Shown: positions 36,401-49,205 of the stretch, piece after piece | Numbering within the stretch: the first letter of the stretch is position 1 | Layout: the number at the start of each line of letters is the position of its first letter | Assembly: GCA_033065855.1 (NCBI GenBank) | Contig: JAVXUO010002473.1 | Coordinates: 1 to 64,000 of the forward strand | Origin: Escallonia rubra | Lineage: Eukaryota; Streptophyta; Magnoliopsida; Escalloniales; Escalloniaceae | Length of the DNA stretch: 64,000 nucleotides | Direction: 5' to 3' | Notes under the pieces: generated by a model | What the model was told of the DNA's origin: nothing | The model's database searches: none | What the model saw: the letters and a program-made list of their open reading frames with translations, nothing else | Program-made: the position numbers and the translations under genes

Positions 36401-37220
36401 GTCTACAAGCACTTCTTCCCTTCTGTTTCCTACTAGACAGAAAAGGTCATGAGTAGGGTTTATTCACTTATGCAGTTGCATACATCATAGAATGCAACTC
36501 AAACAAGCACATGACTGAATTTCATTCAGCATAAGGCGTTTTCACAATCCCACTTTGAGTTTCAAACTTTATTCTTACATGTTGCAAAAGGTCAACTTGC
36601 TCAATTTCACCTTCTCAAAGGTTCATTCCATTAAGCAATATCTATGTACTCTTTCTTACATGAACAGTGGGATATCCTCTCAAATGGTGGTCTAGTTCAA
36701 GAAATGGCACACATTGCCAATGGTCGTGATCCTGGAAACTGTGTTTCTCTACTACGTGTCAATGTAAGTGGTACAAGTGCGCTGTATAGGCATATTAATC
36801 CAAGTGGTTTGCATCATTGTACTAACGCATTCAACTGTCCAAACAACATTGTAGAGTGCCAACTCAAGCCAGAGCAATATGCTGATACTACAAGAGAGTT
36901 GCACTGATTCTACAGGCTCTTACGTTATCTATGCTCCAGTTGACATTGTTGCAATGAATGTGGTCTTAAGCGGTGGTGACCCTGATTATGTTGCGCTCCT
37001 ACCATCTGGTTTTGCTATACTTCCTGATGGACCCGGACAGCACGGAGGAGGAACTCTGGAGGTTGGATCTGGTGGATCTCTACTGACTGTTGCATTCCAA
37101 ATTTTAGTCGATTCAGTTCCAACAGCAAAACTCTCTCTTGGATCGGTGGCAACCGTCAACAGTCTTATCAAGTGCACAGTTGAAAGGATCAAAGCTGCAG
37201 TAGCATGTGAGAATGCATGA
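33448..37220 (+). CDS. HD-ZIP class IV transcription factor, ATML1/PDF2 type
   Basis: Nuclear regulator of shoot epidermal (L1) identity in its family. Ten coding exons: 33448-33683, 33841-33958, 34310-34498, 34832-35275, 35367-35468, 35549-35749, 35837-36011, 36122-36393, 36668-36763 and 36855-37220. All have GT/AG borders and matching phases, giving 732 residues (ATML1-type proteins are about 740-760). The N-terminus [14 protein letters not shown] is typical. The homeodomain covers about 61-118 (KKRYHRHT through [10 protein letters not shown]). A zipper-loop-zipper with the CPNCGG redox motif follows to about 190. The START lipid-binding domain begins near ADKPM at 246 and spans to about 475, and the HD-START-associated domain runs to the C-terminus ([22 protein letters not shown]). 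All core motifs are intact. ATML1 versus PDF2 orthology cannot be decided by eye. Confidence 0.96.
34018..34043. repeat. (CT)n microsatellite in HD-ZIP intron
   Basis: Run of TC repeats soon after the second coding exon. Confidence 0.8.
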
Positions 37221-40200
37221 CCAAAGGATCGTAAACATTGTAAGTCCATTTTCCACGCATAATTAATTTCAGACCATAATTCCCATTTGGCTAATAGAGT
37301 TCCCTTTAGGTGATTAGCCCTGTCCAATACAAAAGATAGAACAGAATCTATATTGAACTAAATAATACCAGAAGTATCTCAAATAGAAATTATTTTTAGG
37401 TTCACTTCGATATGTTTTACCCAACTATTTGCTGCGATACTTTTACCTAATTATCAAGGTGCATTGTATATGGGCCTATGCATAGCTATATGTTAGGATT
37501 AGGTTCGCGCTATATCTTACCTTGTTCGTGGAAAAAAATTGATAGACAGAGTCCTTTGATTACAATGGCTAGATTATTGTTATGAAGAGCGCCATGGAAT
37601 TTCACAAACAAGATAAGATGCGTTACTTAAGATGCTGCTACAAGTATAACTCTCCTTTCCTGCAGCCAACATGCTCTAGTTTATTCTGCTTAGTGACTCA
37701 AGTTAGAGAGAACTCACCTTCTCTCTCTCGCTCTCTCGCTCTCTCTCTCTCCAGGATATTTTGCTGAAGAAGAAAAATGACTAGACAGGCTGAGTTTACA
37801 TTATAACCAACGGTAGAAGTCAAGAACGCACCTTATGTGATCGTTGCCCTGCGGTGTTTGTTGGGGAGAAGCAGCAGCAAGAAAGCACGTCACAATCCTG
37901 CAAGGGTAATAGGTTCGGGTATTGACTTTGACTGTCAAGGATTAAAGTAAACCAAGACCTTGTCACTTAACTTAAACCGCTCATATCACCTCTGTTTTGC
38001 TTTAGGCTTAGATCTTCCCATTCGTATGTATGTGTTCCGAAAGAGGTTTTAGTTGGTAGACTGTGGAAACTTACTCTTGCTAACAACCAATGGTTATTTT
38101 CTTTCATATTGTTGTTGCTTTCATACTATAATTCAGCCCTTTTGTCCGCTAAACAAGTTGATCCCTACTACTAATTATGTTGGGATGTCAAGAATCTGAG
38201 CATCTGGAAAAGTCGTGTGTGGCTTGAAATTGGAATTCACTCGAGCAAACAGGGTACTAAATCATTTTACAAAGTAGATGTTTCAAATGGAGCTTGGCTT
38301 CCTGCTTCTAATTTGCATTCACCAGCTAAAAAGGTGCAGGTTCATGCTAGAGTAAAAAGCTATGCTACAAGAACACGAGAGCTGGAAGTTAATCAATACA
38401 GTAAGGATATATAAAATAAACTTTCCACTGAAGCTGGCTAATAGTTATAAAGATCGAGTCAGTTATATGTTCCTCTGGTGTTCGTTCTCTATTTGAGCCA
38501 AGTTAGGAATCAGCACCGTTTTTCATTCTCAGAACTCCAATGTGGCAATTGCCTCACCACAAGAACAACTTAGTAAGTGTCATGACTTTGTAGCTTTTAG
38601 AACCAAAATATCCAGCTATATTATGTCACTGTCTTCAATTTAATACGAGTTCAAGAGGCTGAGAAATAAGCCGGGAAGATGTCCAACTCTAGCGATTCCG
38701 CAACACAGTGGTCTGTTGCTGGAGAGTTTGGAAAAGCCTTTTCAGATCCTCCGTTGACTAAGGTTGAAGAGAAAGCAGCAACATAGAAGATGGTTCAACT
38801 ATTCTTGTTTTGAATATAAGTTGCCCATGACAGTGGTCTTTTAGTTGATAAAATGCAGGAATGGCACTTTTAAAACCTCAGTTGACTGAGGTTAAGACTG
38901 AGGTTAAGATTTCCCAAAGAGGGAAAACAAAGGTCCGATGCAGAGAAAAACAGCAGTATTTGGAAATGTTTCCACAGTAGTGTTCTTACTCGAAATTGGT
39001 ACTTCGCGGTTCTCATCTTAAGCATCAAAATTTGAATTTTATGCAAGTTCTACTCTTTTCTTACAACTTCTAGTTTCTATTCTCCAGCTAACTGTGTCTT
39101 AAAAACTTAAAAAGGAAATATGTTGTGCTTTTAGTGTTCATCTTTACTCAGTTTTTATACCCTTTTTCAAAACTTTATCCTTCTTCCAACTCCAAAAGGA
39201 AACATATAGACAGGCTGGATGGCATACTCTCTCCCCCCCCCCCCCCCCCCTCCCCCCTCCCCCCCACCCACCCACCCCCCCCCGCCCAGGAAGATGACTT
39301 TCTTAATATTCATAACATCAAGAACAGAACTGTGGTGAGTCATCTGCAAGTCATTACCACCTATTTATGAGGTGCCACTGCCTACCTACCAAGCGTTTGT
39401 TGAAGTCAATAAATGAGGGTGGTGCCTTCGCTGCTCCAGGACTGTGCCTGAGTCCTTTGTCCAAACAAGCCATAAAAGTGTAGCCTCTGAATTCCACATG
39501 TTTTGGCTATAACGAGATGGCAACTGTTAAACAGCGGCAAGAATTACTATAATAGGCAGTAAAAACCAGTAATCCACAAAGGTTGACAGAAAATAAGGAA
39601 CGCTACCAGGACACAATATCGAAAGTGATACCTCCCAAGGAACACAAGTATGCTAAATGGACTGATTTTAGTTAAGTGGTCCGCTTGGTTGTTTCAACCG
39701 AGGGGAAGAACTCAGTTTGTATTACATTTGTTCATTACATCCGTAGTCTAAAGCTTTTACGTGCTTTCACAATAACACCATGAGCAGGGAACTCTATATT
39801 GAATCAGGGTTTCGGTAATGGCTCCATACGATTTCTCAACTAGTATCAACTGGGCGTCCTTTTACTGATGCTAGGATCATGTATGTCCGAGTTTTTGTTA
39901 GCAACCAAGAACTGCAAAATAGTGTTAAATAAGGAAACGAAGCAAAGTCGGATAATCAGTTACAACATGTAACGCATTGTCAGGCTCATTATTATTTCTT
40001 TGTTGATTATGATCATCTTCTTGCGGTGTTCCCCTCGTGCTTATGGACACGGTTTTGAATGCTGAAGGACAAAGATTAGGGAATAATTTCAAATCGAGAC
40101 ATCCAAACACATAGCTATATAAAGAGGTGGCCAATGCATAAGCCTCCTGCCAGCAATTGCAGGCTCTGAGGAGGCATCGCCATGTAAAATTCATCAAGGT

Positions 40201-43200
40201 CAGTTCATACTGCAGTACATCGCTATATCACTATGCCATAATCGTTCTGCTTCCCAGTTGTTCTGCGGCCAGATAAAGTTTTCTGAAGATTTTATCCACT
40301 TTTTTATGTGATAAAACATGTTACCAAGTCTCTATGCAAGGCACAATACAAAAGTAGCTTAAAGTAGAAGCGTATGTAAAGCACCTATGCTGAGACCACT
40401 TATAAAGTTCAACACCTTTATGAGTATCATCATTGATCAACACATGAAAATTACACCTTTTTCTTGTTTTGAAAAGTAGTTGGAGACATAAGAAATATGC
40501 CAACTTTATTGTTAATGAACCACGGACAATAATCATGCTAAAACTAGTGTGACAACAATCAGTTGTCTTAACAAATATTTAATGGCTCAATGCACCATTA
40601 CATTAACCTGTTAAGGATGAATTAGAATTATAACTCGAGAAATCTTACAAAAATTATGGCGAAGGGAATATGATACTTTGCTAGTCATGACCATAAAGCT
40701 GATGCAACTAGTGAATGGGGCGTACTGCATAAGCACTAATCAGTCGTTATGTTTAGATGATTGCAGCAATGTTGTAGCTGTAAGTGGCGACACCTCTGCA
40801 CGGTGGATAACTAAGGCATGCTTCACTTGATCAATCATCTTCACTGGGGATTAATATGTCACAGTTCCATGCAACCGTCAATTTACTTTTCACAGTAAGA
40901 AGTGCAGCGTGGATACGGCGTATCGTGTCAGTAAACGGATTGTTGTATGAAACAATGCATCATTTACTTGTGCAAGAAGTGATCACCCATAATTTCCTGA
41001 ATAGGTGGTAGAAATGAAAGGAAACAGTGTACCTGTTTTGCTGCCTGACCAGATACCCAACAAGCAGAACTGTAGAAGGCTCAAGAGACGTGGGAATGCA
41101 TTTATAATGTTGGCTAATGTAACACCATAAGTTAGGCAGACTAAATGTTGTGCAGTTTGACAGACCTGCAGCTGCTACGGTCTTTCTTCTTAGTTCCTTC
41201 CCTCCTTACCTTGTTCGCAAGAAACAGACTTTAGATATGGTTAAATATGGTGGGAGAAGGTGGTTGCAGTGTTGCATTGTGCTTTTATTGAATGCATGAG
41301 AGAAATGGAGGTGGTTAGGTTTCTTAACTTTTCAAGTGAGCTGGTTGGTTAGGGTTCTTTAATTCTGTTCTGAGAGTTCTTATGTCCAGTCAGCATATTT
41401 ACAAGCTCAAACCCTCATAGATAAAGATTCTGCAAGGCCTTGAATCACAATGGACAAATAATTTGGAGCAAACACAGCTTGAACCTATTGAAAAGAATAT
41501 AGATAAACCCAGTTTGCAGGCAGTATCTTTGCTTTCTACTTGCAGACGGTTTGCAAACAAAGGAAACATTAAGACTATATGAGACATGAACATAGCATGA
41601 AACGAGTAACGCTGAAGAAGAGCGTATTTACTGGAACCGATTATCTTAACAAGTTACTAAAATTTTGAAAACCACCTTCCAGAGGCTTACAGAAGAAATA
41701 AAAACATGGCAATAAGTAGATCTCTGTGTGCAAGTTTCGTAACCTAGTACAAACTACCAACCGAATTTAATATGCATTTTCGCGTATTTAAGGCTGATCG
41801 TAACCATTCATAAGATGTTATGGAGCCACAGATTTAATCCTGGGCCCTAGGTAAAGCTCTGATCAGTTATTTCATATAGCAGTGTTATTACAAACTATGT
41901 ACATGAATGTTGAGCTAGTTGACTCACGAATTGCAAACGTACCTCTCCTGCACAATGGCGTGGGTTCAAAACACCCAGCCAAGCCCTCACCACATCCCAA
42001 CCCAAACCAAAAGATAGATATGCTGCAGTGACGTTCATAGTACTACCAAAACCTAGGATAAACTTGGACAAGTCAATGTTTCAGTTTGTGCAGCATTTCC
42101 TGTGAGTGTCAGAAATAGGTAAATGTAGATTTTCTCATTCTTCAGGATATATTAACCGATTTTGCACCTAACTGATACTTTGCTGGGGAAACATGTCTTC
42201 ACGAATCCTAGAGTTATGATAATAGGGCCATGACCAACAAAATGTTTCAATTCATTACAGTTGCTCACTCTTTCTAAGCATACGTAATTAACAACTTAAT
42301 TACCCTCTATTGTTTACCATGTTATCAAATTATCTTGCGGAAAAAAAAATTAATGAGAATAAAAGCATTTTACCAAGGTAGGCCAGTTCCCTCGAACCGC
42401 CACAGAGGATGAGTTTTGCTTATGGATTTCAGTACTCAATCCGATTACTCATTCAGTAACAAGCAATAAACCTGCAATGTAATATGTAAATGCATATTGT
42501 GTAGCAAGGTAGTTGCCAAAAAAATGTAATGCAGATGTGTTTGTTAATCTAGGAGAACTGTGTGACTTTTGAGCTAAGTTTTGGAACTACTGTCATAAAA
42601 ATCTTGGTTATATTAGCTTATCTGGATCAAGAGAGAGGGAATTCCACATATTGTTTCGTAGGCTACCCTTGATCGATTTAAATATGTCATCTTGGTTCCA
42701 TCCAAAGTTATTAAAACATCCACAACATAGTGCAATTTTACACAGAAATCTGAAGCAACGCAGACAATTATATAAATTTAAAGGTGCATTCTTATGACAA
42801 GGTAAGATAAGAAACCCAAGTAACTTGCATCTATTCAAAGCCTAGAAAAGAGGTGGCTGATGAATTATGAACAAGGGTTTAACCCTAATTGCTTTAGGTC
42901 AGCAACAAGTCCTGTACGATCATTACTGCCAGATACAAGGACACATTCAGCTTAAGAATAAATAACTGTGTACATTGATTTCATTCTAAGGGCTTTGTGG
43001 GCTGAGATGTCGATCGTCCTAGTGACTTGCTTCAAGTTGTAGTGTTGCTAGCCTTGTAGCTTGTCTGTTCTCTTGGGCTGGGCTGTTTTTTGGCTTGTGC
43101 CTCTACTCCCTAATCTGTCATTTTTGCTAGTGGCAAAAGCAACCTTGCCCTGCACTTGTTGCCTCCTAAAGAAAACGGGACTCTGTACCTTGACATCTCC

Positions 43201-44546
43201 TTCATAGTGGAATTCCCAACTTGCCATTTTGCAATAAGCTTATAATTAGCTTTTCATGGCAAGGGAAGTATCCAACCCCTCAGTAATTTCACATCTGAAG
43301 TGGTATTCACAAGGAATCTCATCTTCTAACATCTTTCGAGTTTATTTCTAAGAGTATTTTTGCCAATCCTGTCTTGTACAAAAAGCACGAAATCCAGTGT
43401 CTTATCATAACATCCTTATTCTTTACTATATACCGTGAGATGATATTTCATGGTGCAAATTCAGAAGACCATGCCTATTATCAACATTGTTCCCTCTTGC
43501 CCCTGGTCTACAATGATACTTCAACTGTTAAAACTATGGCTCGCTAAGTAACTGAGTAACTGAGAAGTATATGCATATACAGGCCATCAATCCACCTCAG
43601 GGTTAAAGTGACATTTTTGTGGCAAAGTACTGTCTAGTAATGCAAAATTCTTAAAACAGCACTGCGTGAATCCATGAAAAGGTCCTAATTAAGAAGATGG
43701 CAATCACAAAATAACCCTATAACTACTTGTTTGTGTGTGCTGTTGCTGTTTGGGGGTGGAGGAGTTGATGCACAATCGAATTGCCTACCAATACCGAGTA
43801 TGCCTACTAAGTGATAAAATCATAATCTTTGAACCGTTAGGCTTAATGCGAATTTGGCAGTTAGAATTTCAACGTCAAAACATCTGATTTAACTCAAATA
43901 GTAATAGAGGATCAAATAAGTAACGTTTCACTCGTCAAACTAGGGCAAAAACAACAAATAAAGTAATTGTTATGCATGTTAGAATTCTATTCTAAGAATT
44001 CACAAAAAGTGTTAGAACAAAAAATTGTGAAATGGAGTGAATAACAAAAAAAAAAAAAAAAACTCCCTAGTCACTACACATATCATAAATCGAACCAACA
44101 TGTAGTAGCAGAAGTGGCGAGTTACATTACATCAATCGCAGCAAGTGCACAGAGTGATGGTAATTGAAACTTGACCCGCAGAACAATTCAAAACTGTGAC
44201 TGCTGAATAAAATAAAGCAAATGAAAGGAGCAGAACATGATGAATAAAAGGGCGAAATACGAAGCCCTCTTCCGTCTACCATCTTCTGCAATTCAAACTT
44301 TAGTTACCAGCGAAAAAGGCGGGTGAGGGTCTGTTCTCCTTGCCAAAAAGCTTCGTAGGATGACACGAGAGGCCGACCTTAGCTCGGTAATCTGTCACGT
44401 TCTCGGTGTAACATTATTTGGAAGGAATTAAATTATGTCGTGACGTGGTTGGTTTGCCATTGACCCGATTTGAAATTGTTGTTAAAAAAAGTTAGAGTAT
44501 AAGAATCTAAACTGGTGGACTAACGAATTTCATGTCATACAGAAGC
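37221..44546. other. Long gene-poor region downstream of the HD-ZIP gene
   Basis: Over 7 kb without a recognisable protein. A (CT)n run at about 37720-37752 and a long C-rich tract at 39233-39288 are visible. Short open frames, such as 38217-38414, show no family match. Unlike the flanks, I found no paired transposon ends. Base composition is fairly even, so non-coding transcripts or decayed transposons are possible but not shown. Confidence 0.4.
39233..39288. repeat. Poly-C tract
   Basis: Nearly pure C on the + strand, broken by a few T, A and G. It is prone to length error in sequencing. Confidence 0.85.
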
Positions 44547-44549
44547 TTA

Positions 44550-44865
44550 GGCCCCGTACGCTTACCATATTCGTTTTCTGTTTTTAGCAATGATGATGAA
44601 AAAGATTCTTTTTTTGCGTACTTTTACCATTTTCTGTTTTCGTTTTGGATAAAATTACTCAAATAGTAACAAAAAACTGAAAACACCTAAAAGGTGTTTT
44701 CAGCTTTTTTCACTCAAACTTAACCCAATATAAGAAAAAATAGCTAAATTTTTTTTTGTGAAAATGGTAAAAGTACAGGAACGAATTTTCAAACTGAATA
44801 TGAAAATCATGAAAATGAAAACAGAATATGAAAACAGAAAACAAATATGATAAACGTACGGGGCC
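44550..44865. mobile_element. PIF/Harbinger-like (Tourist-type) MITE
   Basis: Terminal inverted repeats start GGCCCCGTACG at both ends, with similarity continuing through the TTANCATAT and GTTTTCTGTTTT stretches. They are flanked by the 3-bp target duplication TTA at 44547-44549 and 44866-44868. The 316-bp element has no coding capacity. TTA duplication plus a G-rich TIR is typical of Harbinger-derived MITEs. Confidence 0.8.
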
Positions 44866-44868
44866 TTA

Positions 44869-45763
44869 ACCTTCCTGATCAAAGTGCCGCAAAATCTACA
44901 AATCTTTAATTTGTACTTTTTAGAATTTTTTTTAGTAAATCTGCAACATCGTTAATTTTTTTCCGCTCTTCTCAATTGGGGAAAAAAAAAAACCCAAATC
45001 CCCAATCAAGCGATTCTCTTACTGTTGTTCATTGTGTCAGTGTCCCGTCACCTGTCGCGATTCTCTTTCAACTAAATCTACTTATTTGTTTAGCTTGTAG
45101 ATGAGGAAGACGAAATTGAGGAATTATTATTGGACTTGGAACTTATTATTCCTTTCGAAGAAACCATTGTTTTCTTGGCCCTCACTGATGATGAGAATAA
45201 CATTGTTCTTAGAATTATCTACTTCTCATTAGAATTTGAAACTTTTTCTTAGATTTGGCCATTTATAAAATTGGCGTGTCTTGGAACCTAATCTTAGTGT
45301 GATTTTATTGGTTGATGCACTAACATCTATCTGTTTTTGTTTTGCACTTCGCTACGAAAAAGCACATGCATGTGTCTTGTACTTAGGCCCCAGCAACCTT
45401 TGCGTCTTAGGTGCGCCTGTACCTTCAATAATGATGGGTGTGACGATTTTTGGCGTCCTTTTCGATTATTTCCGCATCCCTCACCAAGATTACTGCCAAT
45501 TTCTCGCTTGGCCGTCCAAAAGTACCACCACCCCCGGTCCCCGCACCCTCTTCATTTCTTCCCAGCAATTTACTTGTTCCTTCCACACATTTCACCTGAT
45601 GGACCATGGCTATTTTACTCCCCATCACAATGACGCGACAAAGGAAATTGTGATGGTCCTCCGGCTACACACAAAAGAGGTCCACAGGAAGCTGCAGCAA
45701 GCACCCTCATCCCCTTTGCATCCTCTTCCATACTTCATTCAGAACTATGATATGCAGCAGTAA
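44869..45763. other. Unrecognised open frame region
   Basis: An uninterrupted 160-residue frame at 45281-45763 lacks recognisable motifs. Just upstream (about 45100-45250) a frame rich in Asp/Glu (EEDEIEELLLDLE) looks transposase-like at its N-terminus, but no catalytic domain follows. Treated as a possible transposon remnant rather than a gene. Confidence 0.25.
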
Positions 45764-45815
45764 TCTATACTATTATATCAAGGAAAAACATTCTTATGAC
45801 CAAGCCTTTTTTGAA
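45764..45815 (+). mobile_element. Possible Helitron 5' end
   Basis: TCTATACTATTATATCAAGG preceded by A matches the 5' terminus style of plant Helitrons and resembles the start of the complete element at 52421. No hairpin plus CTRR 3' end was found before 47340, so the element is truncated, or its true 3' end was not recognised. Confidence 0.4.
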
Positions 45816-47340
45816 GTTTCAACTACACCCTTTTAGAGTACTTTATGTTTAGATTAAAGAAAAGATAATCAAGGTCATTACTAAGAAAATTTTAATTCTA
45901 ACGAATAATCGTTCCACCCCACTATAACTAAAACTTCTTCTTCATTCACGTTATTCCAACCACTTCGTCCAAATATCAGCAGTCAACATTTTATTCCATT
46001 TCTAATGCTCCGGCCTATACCATCTACGCCTCCATTTTCATGGTAAACATTTTTTTTAGATCGTGCAGCTCTGGATGGTCCACCATACAGTTCAGGTCTT
46101 ACAAATTAATGGTTGTAGTCTGCTAGCCACGAACAGTTCCACCTTATCACAATGAACACCTCCAATATAAAAGGTCTCCCTTTTCGTTTTGGCTACCGAG
46201 CCTATTGCTGTCAACATTATGACGCGCTAAGAGAACTCCAAGCGAAAGAACTATTCTTTGGCATAGTCTCTGCCTTTTCACACTTCTTTTAGAAAACAAA
46301 ATGAATTCAACAACTAAAACGAGCTCTTGATCTAGAAACAGTGAACAGGAGATGCCACCTTCATCCCAAAACTCGACTGCCGCAAATAGCAACAATCTTA
46401 ATTTGCACATTTATGTATCCTCGTTTCACTTGTAAAGTAAAACTCACATATCTGAGCTTATTCGATGATGAAAAATCTTCGACTGCTACGTAAATTATGC
46501 AAATAACTGTATAAAACCTATCATATAGTCGATAAATATTGATAGTTGAAGACGCGTATAATGTTCCTTTAACCCAACACAAGAAGAGGAAACTACTCAT
46601 TGGTCACACGATCACCTCAATCTCTTTCTCACTGTTGTCGTCCTTCTCAACAACTCCCACTTGCTTCAGACGATTCACAGAACTAGCCCTTCGGCTATTA
46701 TTCACGTGTTTATCATTAAACTGTCAACCTCAGAACAGCATGCATGCCCAGTTACTATTGGTCAAAACAATGAGAAGCACGTTTACGTGCTCACTGCCCT
46801 GGGCGGTTCTTCCTATCTGGTACAACGTTATATTAGTTTTAAGAATATCTTCAACTCAATGTGGACAAAGGTAGCAGCTGTCATGTTTAAGACACGAAGA
46901 ACAATTTTGACCGTAACTAACAACTCAGTGTTCGAGTTAATGCAAAAGATCAAACCAGGATAATAATTCTTTGATTCCTATTATCTCGAAAGCCCTTCGT
47001 CTCATTAAATTTCAACTGTCTTTTACAACACATCATATTTATCACTGCTAAACTCAAAATTTTCTTGTCTAGAGGTCCACGATAGACAGAAGTAAAGACA
47101 AAAACACATAAAACGGTTATACATGTAACTAATTTGGAAAGTTAGACAGTTAGATTAGTGCACTTTTTTGGGGAAATTAAAAAAGCATAACTTTTTATTT
47201 TTTTTCAAAATTAAAAGCATAACTTTTTTGTTGGATGGTTTTTCTTTTGATTTTATTTTGTACTTATGTCACTCAAATAAGAATATTTTTTCTCTAGCCA
47301 AACGTTCGGGTGGTCCTTGAACTATACATTATTCGTCATC
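45816..47340. other. Possible Helitron body or intergenic DNA
   Basis: Contains overlapping short open frames near 46539-46963 that do not resemble Rep/helicase or any family I know. If the Helitron start at 45764 is real, this may be its non-coding body. Confidence 0.25.
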
Positions 47341-47343
47341 TTA

Positions 47344-48025
47344 GAGGTCGTTTGGGATTGACTATAAAAACAGATTTCAGTTTAAATCTGAATCAGTTTT
47401 AAAAATCAGATTTAATCAACTTTAAACAGAATCAGTTTGCTTTTTGGCAAAATTAGCTGTGAACTAACTTAAAGTTACAAAAAGTGTTTGAATAGAAAGC
47501 GATTAAATCAGTTTTGATATGACAAAATGACCATAAATGACAGTACATAAATAAAGTTTCTAATATCCATTTAGTAAAGTAATGTTAACATAATTTTTAT
47601 TTGAAAATAAATACAATATACGAAAAATTATTGAAGAAGCTATTTTTAACCACCTACAAAAGTTGTTACTTCTTATTCTGAATTAAAAATACCAACAATC
47701 TCACATTAGTGCTTATAGTACAATAACTTTCCCAAATTACAAATAAAGTCTACCTTAAAAGTCACACCCAATAATTAGTTAAAAGGGTATGAAATGTCTT
47801 TTTGTGAAAAATATGGGGATATGATAATAGTACATTAAAAGGTCAAACCCGATTATAAAAAAGTGATTATTTCATAATCTTCACTTTCTAGGATTATGGA
47901 TTTAATCAGTTTTTAGCTTTTTTAGCAGATTAAATCTCATAATCTCGTTTGTCAAACACACACACATCTGATTTAATTTTGATTAATCAGGTTTGACCAT
48001 CGCAAAATCAATCACAAACACCCTT
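47344..48025. mobile_element. Possible PIF/Harbinger-like MITE
   Basis: The left end GAGGTCGTTTGGGATTG and the reverse complement of the right end, AAGGGTGTTTGTGATTG, form an imperfect inverted repeat. It is flanked by TTA at 47341-47343 and 48026-48028. The interior is AT-rich with repeated AGATTTAATCA-like words. Length is 682 bp. The ends match imperfectly, so the call is moderate. Confidence 0.55.
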
Positions 48026-49205
48026 TTAGTTCCTCAACTAATTTTTTCGCTGATATAGTCTTTTAACTTCAAGCCGTTTGCAATACAAAGTCCTTTTATC
48101 CGTTTTCGTCAAAATACTCTCTTTTGTGACCCCCTTAGCTAGAGCACTAAAGTCATTTCTCACTCTTCAAAAATCAAAAACTCTCTCATGGTCTCTGAAC
48201 TATTAATGTGTTACACTTTTAATCTTAAAATATTGCATCATTAGTCAGTTTCATCATTTTGATCACTTCAATTAGATTTTTTTTGTCAATAAAAAGTTGG
48301 GATTGCCGATATCTGAAAATGGTTGGAGCTAAACTATCGGCAAGAGTCCGAGGTACACCACGCAGAAACAGAGATGCATAAAATTGACAAAAAGTGCGAG
48401 AGAGACAGCTCATACGCAGCCTAGTGTGGTGCAAGTTAGGACATGTCTAACTTTGCATTAACCAGAGTCTTAATTAGGCTAAGGTTTCGCACCACGGATC
48501 TAAGTAACTCCAAGCAATCTTCTTCCACGTTTTCATCATGTTATTACTTGCAGACCAACAGCCACATACTTCACATGCGTTGCCCAGAAAGCTACACTTT
48601 TGCCTTAGAAAGTTTTGGTAGCCTTAGATCTAGTTTCTAAAGGACAGACCCATTTCGCCATCATTAGTCCTCCCATGATCTTCCTTGAACTACAAATTTT
48701 AGCAACACCACCAAACACTCATTTTGTTGATAAATTGACTTTTCCTCTCAACGTGTCAAACCTTATTGAAGTGATTGAAAAGACGGAACGGGCTAATGAT
48801 GTAATGTTAAAGGACGACTAAGAATTTAAGAATTAGTTTATAGACTAATTGAGCAACACGTTAATAATTCAGGGACCATAATGGAGCTTCTGGTTCTTGA
48901 GGATGCGAAATGACTTTAGTGCCCTTGCTGTAAGGCTCACAAAAAAAAATATTTTGACGAAAACGGAAAAAATGACTTGTATGACAAGACGGTTTGAAGT
49001 TAAAGCATCACAACGGTGAAAAATTAATTGAGGAACTAAGATGGCAAACAGTGTATAATTCAAGGACAACGGGACATTTATCTCTTTTCTCTATTTAAGG
49101 ACCTTGTTCTAACAGCCCAAGTATCCCGATACAAAACACCTTACTACCCATTATCTTTCGGTTTATCTGAAGACTAGTTCTCAACCTTTCTCTCCCTACA
49201 GTGCT
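48026..49205. other. Intergenic upstream of the tryptophan synthase gene
   Basis: Diverged facing sequences (for example TTAATTCAGGGACCATAATGG near 48864 and TAGTTCCTCAACTAATTTTTTCG near 48028) hint at another decayed inverted-repeat element. The immediate promoter lies just before 49206. No gene was seen. Confidence 0.35.

Noticed and set aside
41925-41995. tRNA-like stretch with GGGTTCAAAACACC
   Set aside because: Only a B-box-like word is present; no cloverleaf or acceptor stem could be drawn, so it is at most a SINE trace.
45281-45763. 160-residue plus-strand open frame as a new gene
   Set aside because: No recognisable domain, the start is not a clear ATG, and there is no splice or promoter support; kept only as an unrecognised region.
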